Shown one piece after another: positions 1 to 5,029 of a DNA stretch of 6,253 nt; position 1 is the stretch's first letter; every line of letters starts with the position of its first letter. The DNA is taken from positions 1 through 6,253 of the forward strand of contig CAVCYP010000073.1 in the NCBI GenBank assembly GCA_963606545.1. Reading direction: 5' to 3'. The position numbers were made by a program, and so were the translations under genes. The notes beneath the pieces are model-generated. The model worked only from the letters and a program-made list of their open reading frames with translations, was not told the DNA's origin and did no database searches. This DNA comes from UBA9732 sp963606545. Lineage in GTDB: Bacteria; Spirochaetota; Spirochaetia; Sphaerochaetales; Sphaerochaetaceae.

Positions 1-1
1 T

Positions 2-75
2 TGCACCTGGCAGGGCTCGAACCTGTAACCTGCGGATTCGAAGTCCGACGCTCTATCCAATTGAGCTACAGGTGC
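2..75 (-). tRNA. tRNA-Arg (anticodon UCG)
   Basis: The minus strand folds as a full cloverleaf: a perfect 7-bp acceptor stem (GCACCTG with CAGGTGC), a D arm GCTC/GAGC, an anticodon loop CTTCGAA giving anticodon UCG (Arg, CGN codons), and a T arm with the TTCGAGC loop. The discriminator base is A at position 2. The next base is A, so no CCA is encoded and it must be added by the CCA-adding enzyme. Two stem-end pairs look mismatched (T with C at the base of the anticodon stem, A with C at the outer end of the T stem). It lies 30 bp downstream of tRNA-His, too close for a clear promoter of its own, so the two are probably co-transcribed. Confidence 0.95.
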
Positions 76-105
76 TAGCTAGAAAAGCGCTGAAAATAAA
101 AAAAG

Positions 106-178
106 GGTGGAAGACGGGGCTCGAACCCGCAACAACCAGATCCACAATCTGGGGCTCTACCATTGAACTACTTCCACC
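106..178 (-). tRNA. tRNA-His (anticodon GUG)
   Basis: The minus strand gives a tRNA with the extra 5' G (G-1) facing C73 that identifies tRNA-His, a 7-bp acceptor stem (GTGGAAG with CTTCCAC), a perfect anticodon stem CCAGA/TCTGG, and the loop TTGTGGA with anticodon GUG. The T arm carries TTCGAGC. No CCA is encoded: after the discriminator C comes one C and then a run of seven T (98-104 on the plus strand as A). It is preceded by a good promoter and followed by tRNA-Arg. The T-run in the 30-bp spacer might cause partial termination, but there is no dedicated hairpin besides the tRNA itself. Confidence 0.96.
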
Positions 179-198
179 ATTGATTATTAACTGCAGTA

Positions 199-227
199 AA
201 TATGCCCTAAGCTACAAAAAAAGTCAA
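199..227 (-). promoter_or_regulatory. sigma-70-type promoter of the tRNA-His/tRNA-Arg unit
   Basis: On the minus strand, TTGACT (222-227; 5 of 6 to consensus) is followed after exactly 17 bp by CATATT (199-204; 4 of 6). The predicted transcription start, near 192, lies about 14 bp before the mature tRNA-His 5' end at 178, which leaves a short leader for RNase P to remove. The -35 box is only 7 bp past the rarA stop codon, so the tRNA unit appears to have its own promoter rather than relying on read-through. No terminator hairpin is visible between rarA and this promoter. Confidence 0.7.
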
Positions 228-233
228 CATGAA

Positions 234-2402
234 CTAGTTAAGTTTTGCAACAACACAAACCGTGTTCCACTCAAGAGGAGCTGCACAAAGGGTAGAACTA
301 AGCTCCTTGCCAAGCTTTTCAAGTCTATCTTGAGTCATCTCTGGGAAGGCTTTCAAGATTGCAGGCCCATAGCTCTTTTCCATCCATCTTGCCACATCTT
401 GCGGAGTTGCAATTCTAGCCTCTGTGAAGCTGTAGTCCTCAAGTTCCACCTTGTCAAAACTTTCTTTGAGTAATGAAACTAAGTCTTCTCTTGACCAATA
501 GTTGTTATAAATAATTTCTTCAGCCTTCAAAAGAATATCCTGTAATGGTCCCATATGAATAAAATTTGATATACGAGAGGCTTCACAGGCTATTGTTTCA
601 CAAAGAACTATGTCGCCACCAGCTGCAAGGCGGCTTTTCATTTTAGACAAAAGTTCAAGACCATCGGGCTTGGATTTGATTAGATTGCGGCCAAGAATGT
701 GCTCAAAGCAGATGCCGTTTTCAAGAGAGGTGTCCATGCCTTCCAGCGCGGCGGTGAAGTCTTTGTTGCATAGAACGGCTGGGGCGGTGACGCTGTCTAG
801 GGAAGAGAGGTAGTGGTTTATGTAGGCGTTGTCTTCCGGGGTGCGGACTACAGCTGCAGCAAGGCCTTCCGGAGTTTTTCTGAAAGCTTCCCACAGTAAA
901 AGGCCGTGACCAGCGTTGAGAACTAGAATTCTATCCGAGCGAATTACGTTAATTTTTGAGAACATAAGGGTTCTTAAATCTTCTAGGGCTTTGCTTCTGC
1001 CCCCCACGGTGCGTCTGAGCCAGAGGTCTCGGCCTTTGTCACCTGGGGAGAAGGTTAAGTTTTCTGGAAAGGCGTTGACGTCTACGCTTTCAAGTTGGAT
1101 TTCACGACGCTTGTTGATGGTGTTGGCAATTTGCTTTTCATAGCCTAATTGGCCAACATGATAGAAAATTTTGCCCTGAAGTTCGTTGGGAAGGTATTGT
1201 TGGGCTACCCAGTGGTCTTGATAAGCGTGGGGATACATGTAGCCTTCACCGTGGCCAAAGCCCTTGGAGTCTCGGCTTGCATCTCTTAGGTGATTTGGGA
1301 CTTCTGCGGCGGCGGACTCTTCCTCTACGCTCTTAAGCGCATCAAAAAAGCCCATTGCACTATTGCTCTTTGGGGCCGTTGCCAAATATAAGGCGGCGTG
1401 GGTCAGATGATAACGGCCTTCTGGCATTCCAATCATGTTGAAAGCAGCTGCATCACTTTGTACCACAACAATTGCGTTTGGGTCTGCTAGTCCTACGTCT
1501 TCACAGGCACTAATCATCATGCGTCTGAAAATAAATCTAGGATCCTCACCGGCGTGTACCATTTTGGCCAGCCAGTAAAGAGCGGCATCCGGGTCGCTGC
1601 CCCTTAGAGACTTAATAAAGGCGCTTATTACATCAAAGTGATAATCTCCCTCTTTGTCGTAGAGCACTGCCTTACGCTGGATGCTTTCTTCAGCCACGTT
1701 TTTTGAGACAAAAACTTTGTTTCCCTCTTTGGCTGTTGTCTCTACTGCAAGTTCCAGAGCATTAAGAAGGCTTCTTGCATCGCCGGAGGCCACTTCAACA
1801 AGATGCTCCAAGGCCCCATCTTCAAATTGAACCTCTAAATTGCCATAGCCTCGTTCTTTATCCTTAATTGCCTGCCAGGCAATGTTATTTAAATCTTTAT
1901 CTGTCAAAGGCTTAAGCTGAAAAATTCTTGAGCGACTCACCAGGGCTGCATTAACCTCAAAAAACGGATTTTCTGTCGTGGCACCAATTAAAATAAAAGT
2001 CCCGTTTTCCACCCAAGGGAGGAGGGCATCCTGTTGACTTTTGTTCCACCTATGAACCTCATCCACAAACAAAATAGTACGCTTTCCGTATAAATCCAGC
2101 CTTTCTTTGGCCCGATCAATTTCATCGCGTAGCTCTTTAACGCCAGAAAGCACAGCATTAATTGTAGAAAAATGGCTTTTGGTGGTATTTGCAATCACCC
2201 TTGCCAAAGTAGTCTTTCCCGTTCCCGGTGGCCCATAAAAAATAACGGACGATAGCTGATCTGCCTGAATTGCACGCCTAAGCAATCTTCCTGGTCCTAC
2301 AATATGGTCTTGGCCTATGTACTCCTCCAACGTCCTAGGTCTCATTCTATAAGCCAGTGGCTGATTCTTAGTTTCTATCCGTGAACTGTCAAACAATTGC
2401 AT
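234..2402 (-). CDS. rarA: RarA/MgsA-type AAA+ ATPase fused to a methyltransferase-like C-terminal domain
   Basis: A 722-residue protein. Residues 1-435 are a complete RarA (MgsA, Mgs1/WRNIP1 family): the N-terminal box LAYRMRPRTLEEYIGQ, Walker A GPPGTGKTT (57-65), Walker B ILFVDEVH (110-117), sensor 1 GATTENP (140-146), an SRSR arginine-finger motif (156-159), a sensor 2 SGDARSLLNAL, and the C-terminal oligomerisation region ending near GYEKQIANTINKRR. The family loads at stalled replication forks and interacts with SSB and the clamp machinery. Ordinary RarA stops here at about 430-450 residues. This protein continues for about 285 residues that resemble a Rossmann methyltransferase: RILVLNAGHG (491-500) in the motif I place, GRNLI (571-575), and AAGGDIVLCETI (593-604). 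This matches the known 'RarA/unknown domain fusion' group. Start: ATG at 2402 has AGAGGA 6 nt upstream. A GTG at 2417 would add five residues but lacks a Shine-Dalgarno sequence. It is last in the unit with the pseudouridine synthase and lipoprotein genes. Confidence 0.95.
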   Translation of the reverse strand: MQLFDSSRIETKNQPLAYRMRPRTLEEYIGQDHIVGPGRLLRRAIQADQLSSVIFYGPPGTGKTTLARVIANTTKSHFSTINAVLSGVKELRDEIDRAKERLDLYGKRTILFVDEVHRWNKSQQDALLPWVENGTFILIGATTENPFFEVNAALVSRSRIFQLKPLTDKDLNNIAWQAIKDKERGYGNLEVQFEDGALEHLVEVASGDARSLLNALELAVETTAKEGNKVFVSKNVAEESIQRKAVLYDKEGDYHFDVISAFIKSLRGSDPDAALYWLAKMVHAGEDPRFIFRRMMISACEDVGLADPNAIVVVQSDAAAFNMIGMPEGRYHLTHAALYLATAPKSNSAMGFFDALKSVEEESAAAEVPNHLRDASRDSKGFGHGEGYMYPHAYQDHWVAQQYLPNELQGKIFYHVGQLGYEKQIANTINKRREIQLESVDVNAFPENLTFSPGDKGRDLWLRRTVGGRSKALEDLRTLMFSKINVIRSDRILVLNAGHGLLLWEAFRKTPEGLAAAVVRTPEDNAYINHYLSSLDSVTAPAVLCNKDFTAALEGMDTSLENGICFEHILGRNLIKSKPDGLELLSKMKSRLAAGGDIVLCETIACEASRISNFIHMGPLQDILLKAEEIIYNNYWSREDLVSLLKESFDKVELEDYSFTEARIATPQDVARWMEKSYGPAILKAFPEMTQDRLEKLGKELSSTLCAAPLEWNTVCVVAKLN

Positions 2403-2408
2403 CTTTTG

Positions 2409-2414
2409 TCCTCT
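2409..2414 (-). promoter_or_regulatory. ribosome binding site of rarA (decides the start)
   Basis: AGAGGA on the minus strand lies 6 nt before the ATG at 2400-2402. The in-frame GTG at 2415-2417 overlaps a small tandem duplication and has only AT-rich, non-complementary sequence before it, so the ATG is preferred. Confidence 0.65.
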
Positions 2415-2416
2415 CA

Positions 2417-2444
2417 CTTAATCTAAGCCGCTTAATCCAAGCCA
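2417..2444. repeat. 14-bp imperfect tandem duplication at a gene junction
   Basis: Two adjacent 14-bp units, 2417-2430 and 2431-2444 (plus strand cttaatctaagccg and cttaatccaagcca), agree at 12 of 14 positions. The duplication covers the last codons and TAA stop of the lipoprotein gene and most of the gap before rarA. It probably arose by local slippage and sets the spacing between the two genes. Confidence 0.75.
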
Positions 2445-3133
2445 AAAACTTTAGCCACGGTCTCATCTGCATTGGGATCTGGCGTGGTTCTGAACAACAC
2501 CTCAGCTGCCTGTAAACTGGAAAAATACAAATTGCAGGTGTAATCTGCAAGCTCCTTTTTTATATCCACTTCCTCAAGTGGCGTAGCGTCCTCGTCAAAC
2601 AAAACTTTACTGGTTTCTACCCACGCGTTATACTGCGTAACTATCTCTTCCCACTTCTCCAACCCGATATTTTCTAAGTTCTCTGTTAGAGTATTTCTTA
2701 TCTCATTGCCAAAGGCCTGTTCAAAAGCCTTTGAGGCACTGTCATCGCCTGCCATCACCGTTTCAACCGGATTTGTGAAGGTCATTGCACTTACAAGACT
2801 ATTTAGATAGGTTCTAAGATATTCAAACCAATCCATGGTATAACCGGTCATGTAGAAAGTCCACTCAGAAAGCAGTTTGTTCATCCCAGGAATACTATTG
2901 GCATTAGCTTTAATAAAAGAAAGATTGTTGGGTAAGAAAGCATCGGTTTCAGTGATTTTAAAGAATAAGGTAGTGATGGCACTTTCATTTGCCTTTTCAA
3001 GAGCATAGTGTAAGGCAAAGTCATACTCTTCAGCGGTGTTTTCAAAGCCTTCAGTTGTCTTGCAAGCCACGAGGATGAACATTAATAGGATGGTTGTGAT
3101 AAGAAAGAGCCTTTTTTTTATAGTGGACTTCAT
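2432..3133 (-). CDS. DUF4197-like lipoprotein
   Basis: A 233-residue protein with a lipoprotein signal: a basic start (MKSTIKKR), a hydrophobic stretch LFLITTILLMFI, and the lipobox LVAC, so Cys24 should be lipidated and mature protein anchored at the membrane. Its body is mostly helical and acidic. The segment VMAGDDSASKAF (126-137), the following IGLEKWEEIVTQYNA, and the C-terminal pattern DPNADETVAKVFG resemble the DUF4197 family (typically 'GGDDAATQYF' and a closing 'LLKKVFG'), whose function is unknown to me. The match is from memory of the family, not a search. The start ATG overlaps the stop of the upstream pseudouridine synthase gene as ATGA (3130-3133). No good Shine-Dalgarno sequence precedes it, which points to translational coupling. 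rarA follows closely. Confidence 0.85.
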   Translation of the reverse strand: MKSTIKKRLFLITTILLMFILVACKTTEGFENTAEEYDFALHYALEKANESAITTLFFKITETDAFLPNNLSFIKANANSIPGMNKLLSEWTFYMTGYTMDWFEYLRTYLNSLVSAMTFTNPVETVMAGDDSASKAFEQAFGNEIRNTLTENLENIGLEKWEEIVTQYNAWVETSKVLFDEDATPLEEVDIKKELADYTCNLYFSSLQAAEVLFRTTPDPNADETVAKVFGLD

Positions 3134-3849
3134 AGTTGGATGATAACATTTCCACTGTCATTTGCAAACCTAGAAAGTTGAGGAAATGGTAGTTCAAAAG
3201 CCTTAGTTTTTAAAAAGGTAGTGGACAAAAACTTAACTCCAACACACTCTAATTGGAGAGGGTTTAGGTTGTCTTTCCCATACAGTGCATCTCCAATAAT
3301 TGGATGGCCTGTCCAAGCAAGGTGCGCTCTAATTTGATGTCTAAAACCTTTTGTGATAGTGCAGTAAAACTCTTCTTTGTTTCTTGTTATGGCTGTTTGA
3401 TAAAGAATTTTAGGGCTTGCTTTTTTCTCGTCTAAGGTTGGCCTGACTTCTTTTGCTCCAGGTCCAAAGGGCCTAAAGTAGCTTAAAATTGTAATCATGC
3501 CTTGTTTTTTCTCTATATCAAGCCCTTTTAGGCTATTGTTTTCAAAAGTTTTAGCCACATAATATTTTTCAAACAAATCCTTTTCCTGTTGCTTTTGCAG
3601 GGTTTTATAAAAATTTTGATTTTTAGCAAAAAGTACTATGCCACTTGTTGCAGTATCTAGCCTATGCAGGGCTCCGCCTTCCCAAGGGTTCTTTCCTTGA
3701 ACCTTTAGAACTTGTGGACAAAGTAGGGCTGCCTGCTCTAATAAGGTACCCTCCAAACTCTGAGTTTTTAAGGGCACTGTTGGCATGCCATGAGGCTTAT
3801 CTAGCAAGAGGAAATCTTCACATTCATAAAGAAGGTAGCTGTTTGTCAT
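3130..3849 (-). CDS. RluA-family pseudouridine synthase
   Basis: Isomerises uridine to pseudouridine in rRNA or tRNA in the cytoplasm; the exact target cannot be told from sequence. From the ATG at 3849 the protein has 239 residues: an opening strand with LLLDKPHGMP (15-24), the catalytic box HRLDTATSG (62-70) with the nucleophile Asp65, and the late conserved block GFRHQIRAHLAWTGHPIIGD (168-187) with its substrate-binding Arg. There is no S4 RNA-binding domain, as in the shorter RluA-type enzymes. Earlier in-frame ATGs at 3882 and 3942 would extend it to 250 or 270 residues. I prefer 3849 because a good promoter (-10 at 3872-3877) sits downstream of both earlier starts and the extra residues are not family-like. 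No start has a clear Shine-Dalgarno sequence. It is first gene of the unit leading to the lipoprotein and rarA. Confidence 0.92.
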   Translation of the reverse strand: MTNSYLLYECEDFLLLDKPHGMPTVPLKTQSLEGTLLEQAALLCPQVLKVQGKNPWEGGALHRLDTATSGIVLFAKNQNFYKTLQKQQEKDLFEKYYVAKTFENNSLKGLDIEKKQGMITILSYFRPFGPGAKEVRPTLDEKKASPKILYQTAITRNKEEFYCTITKGFRHQIRAHLAWTGHPIIGDALYGKDNLNPLQLECVGVKFLSTTFLKTKAFELPFPQLSRFANDSGNVIIQL

Positions 3850-3854
3850 ATTTA

Positions 3855-3885
3855 TTGCCGTATGCTTAAAGAGTATAGGCATAAT
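3855..3885 (+). promoter_or_regulatory. possible plus-strand promoter of the Bax-inhibitor-1-like gene
   Basis: TTGCCG (3855-3860; 4 of 6) and CATAAT (3880-3885; 5 of 6) are separated by 19 bp, slightly long. Transcription from about 3892 would leave a leader of about 50 nt. A TTGACG at 3906-3911 looks like a better -35 box, but the -10 it would pair with falls on the ribosome binding site, so it is unlikely to serve this gene. Confidence 0.35.
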
Positions 3886-3901
3886 GTGTGATTTTTGTGA
3901 A
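3872..3901 (-). promoter_or_regulatory. minus-strand promoter of the pseudouridine synthase unit
   Basis: TTCACA (3896-3901; 5 of 6 to the -35 consensus), an 18-bp spacer, and TATACT (3872-3877; 5 of 6 to the -10 consensus). The start point would fall near 3864, giving a leader of only about 15 nt to the ATG at 3849. It would drive the pseudouridine synthase, lipoprotein and rarA genes together. Confidence 0.55.
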
Positions 3902-3924
3902 TTACTTGACGATAAGTCTTTTTT

Positions 3925-3930
3925 AGGTGA
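3925..3930 (+). promoter_or_regulatory. ribosome binding site of the Bax-inhibitor-1-like gene
   Basis: AGGTGA is complementary to the 16S rRNA tail and lies 10 nt before the ATG at 3941. It selects that ATG over an in-frame ATG at 3884, which would add 19 residues and sits on a likely -10 box. Confidence 0.6.
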
Positions 3931-3940
3931 AATTAGGGGC

Positions 3941-4648
3941 ATGAATAGGGAAAATGTAATTTCAACCCCAAAGGCTAGGGTTAATGGCCTTCTTAAAAAT
4001 GTCTATCTGTGGATGACTGCAGGTCTTGTTCTTACAGGTATTGTTGCTTATGGTGTTGCAAATAATGTAAATATGCTAGCTAGGGTTTACTCTACTGGTG
4101 GTCTGTTTGCAATTATTATTGCCCAGCTGGTGCTTGTAGTTGTGCTTTCTGCAAGAATTAACAGAATGTCCACTGCTTCTGCTATTGGTTGCTTTATTGG
4201 CTACTCAGTGCTAACTGGCTTTACTCTTAGCTCTGTGTTCCTTGTTTACACGAATGTTGTAATTTCAAGAGCTTTCTTTACAACCGCTTTAATGTTTGGT
4301 GGAATGAGTCTCTATGCCATGACTACAAAGAGGGATCTTTCTAGATGGAGTTCAATCTTTGGTATGGCTCTTTGGGGAATTTTGATTGCTTCTCTTATCA
4401 ATTTGCTCTTCAAATCGGAGACTATTTACTATCTCATTAGTATTGTGGGAGTTATAATGTTCGCTGGCATCACTGCTTGGGATACTCAGAAGATTGTCAG
4501 AATGAACGAGGATTACGGCTATGGCATTGACGAAGCTACCTATGTGAAGCTTTCAATTCTTGGAGCTTTAACCCTTTACTTGGATTTCATCAACATCTTC
4601 TTGTATCTGGTGAGAATTTTTGGTTCTTCAAGGTCAAATAGAAACTAA
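3941..4648 (+). CDS. Bax inhibitor-1 (BI-1/YccA/YetJ) family membrane protein
   Basis: A 235-residue protein of the usual family length, with about seven hydrophobic segments (near residues 21-40, 52-70, 79-103, 109-127, 137-157, 161-180 and 203-227) in the inner membrane. Two hallmark motifs are present: GITAWDTQK (176-184) with Asp181 and LYLDFINIFLYLVRIFG (212-228) with Asp215. In the Bacillus subtilis homologue YetJ the equivalent aspartate pair acts in pH-dependent calcium leak; in other bacteria (YccA) a homologue binds the FtsH protease. Which role applies here is not visible. It is the only plus-strand gene in the window, divergent from the pseudouridine synthase gene and convergent with xseB, and is probably transcribed alone, since a terminator follows its stop codon directly. 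Confidence 0.94.
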   Translation: MNRENVISTPKARVNGLLKNVYLWMTAGLVLTGIVAYGVANNVNMLARVYSTGGLFAIIIAQLVLVVVLSARINRMSTASAIGCFIGYSVLTGFTLSSVFLVYTNVVISRAFFTTALMFGGMSLYAMTTKRDLSRWSSIFGMALWGILIASLINLLFKSETIYYLISIVGVIMFAGITAWDTQKIVRMNEDYGYGIDEATYVKLSILGALTLYLDFINIFLYLVRIFGSSRSNRN

Positions 4649-4675
4649 GGGCTGAGGCTTAGACTGGCCCTTTTT
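4647..4675 (+). terminator. Rho-independent terminator of the Bax-inhibitor-1-like gene
   Basis: AAGGGC (4647-4652) pairs with GCCCTT (4667-4672) around a 14-nt loop, followed at once by T residues up to 4675. The stem begins inside the TAA stop codon (4646-4648). The 6-bp stem and short U-tract suggest moderate strength; a second hairpin lies further on. Confidence 0.6.
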
Positions 4676-4688
4676 GGGCAAAAATTAG

Positions 4689-4718
4689 AAAAAAGGGCTA
4701 AAAATAGACTATTTTGCC
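4689..4718 (-). terminator. likely Rho-independent terminator of the xseA-xseB operon
   Basis: Read on the minus strand, GGC plus AAAATA pairs with TATTTT plus GCC around a GTC loop (4696-4718, with a 2-nt bulge), and the stem is followed by C and six T (4694-4689). It lies about 70 bp past the xseB stop. The upper stem is A/T-rich, so strength is uncertain. Confidence 0.5.
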
Positions 4719-4741
4719 AAAAAAAAGCAAAAAAGGGCTAA
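4689..4741. repeat. 13-bp direct repeat, two copies
   Basis: AAAAAAGGGCTAA occurs identically at 4689-4701 and 4729-4741, 40 bp apart start to start. A shorter version, AAGGGCT, occurs at 4647-4653 in the first terminator stem. All copies lie in the convergent intergenic region. Confidence 0.8.
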
Positions 4742-4743
4742 TG

Positions 4744-4776
4744 GGGACGTTCCAATCACGGGCGTCCCTTTATTTT
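4744..4776 (+). terminator. second hairpin with T-rich tail, possibly bidirectional
   Basis: GGGACG (4744-4749) pairs with CGTCCC (4763-4768) around a 13-nt loop. On the plus strand the stem is followed by TTTATTTTT, suiting a back-up terminator for the Bax-inhibitor-1-like gene. On the minus strand the nearest T-run comes only 9 nt after the stem, so it is a weaker stop for xseB transcripts. Confidence 0.6.
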
Positions 4777-4800
4777 TCCCTATTTTTCCCTATTTTTCTT
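4771..4800. repeat. 10-bp tandem repeat across the xseB stop codon
   Basis: The unit tatttttccc occurs perfectly at 4771-4780 and 4781-4790, and a third copy at 4791-4800 matches in 8 of 10 positions. The third copy encodes the end of XseB and most of its stop codon; the first two lie downstream and supply the T-rich tail of the adjacent hairpin. Confidence 0.85.
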
Positions 4801-5029
4801 CATATTCCTGGGTGAGAACTCCCTCTGAGGACTCTCCAGGGGCACTTGTGACAATCTCAATGCGTCGTTCAATCTTAGAAAGCTCTTGGTCAACCTCATT
4901 TGCCAATTTCATGCCATCTTCATACAAAGAGACTGCTTTTTGAAGGTCTGTGTTAGGATCTTGGAGGTTTTTTGAAATCTCCTCAAGCTTGTCTAGTTTT
5001 TCTTCAAACGATAATTCTTTATTTGCCAT
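4790..5029 (-). CDS. xseB: exonuclease VII small subunit
   Basis: A 79-residue protein of normal family length. XseB is a helical-hairpin protein that binds the helical region of XseA; the complex degrades single-stranded DNA from both ends in repair and recombination. The family pattern is clear: LSFEEKLDKLEEISKNL (residues 6-22), a short turn with DPNTDLQKAVSLYEDGMKLA, and ELSKIERRIEIV near the end. An acidic tail ends in EYEEK. The start is set by GAGGAG 7 nt before the ATG at 5029; the longer frame from 5065 would add 12 residues translated from inside xseA. The gene overlaps the end of xseA by 11 nt in another frame, so the two subunits are probably translated in a coupled way. Confidence 0.96.
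   Translation of the reverse strand: MANKELSFEEKLDKLEEISKNLQDPNTDLQKAVSLYEDGMKLANEVDQELSKIERRIEIVTSAPGESSEGVLTQEYEEK

Noticed and set aside
75..91. Short palindromes ctagctag and agcgct between the tRNAs as an attachment or insertion site
   Set aside because: Too short to mean much, with no integrase, no target duplication and no tRNA 3' end repeat in the window.
98..104. T-run (minus strand) between the two tRNAs as a terminator
   Set aside because: No separate hairpin precedes it and tRNA-Arg lies 30 bp further without room for a clear promoter, so read-through is more likely.
72..473. A plus-strand open frame of 133 codons over the tRNA genes and the end of rarA
   Set aside because: It runs through both tRNA genes in antisense and overlaps the conserved rarA end; no ribosome binding site or recognisable protein pattern.
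610..1143. Plus-strand open frames opposite the rarA C-terminal region
   Set aside because: Antisense to a coherent domain with family-like motifs; the translations are low in complexity and resemble nothing known.
3645..3869. Plus-strand open frame of 74 codons opposite the pseudouridine synthase
   Set aside because: Antisense to the catalytic HRLD region of a clear enzyme gene; no independent evidence of coding.
3906..3934. TTGACG as -35 of a promoter for the Bax-inhibitor-1-like gene
   Set aside because: The matching -10 position reads GAAATT and overlaps the ribosome binding site, so transcripts would begin too late to include it.
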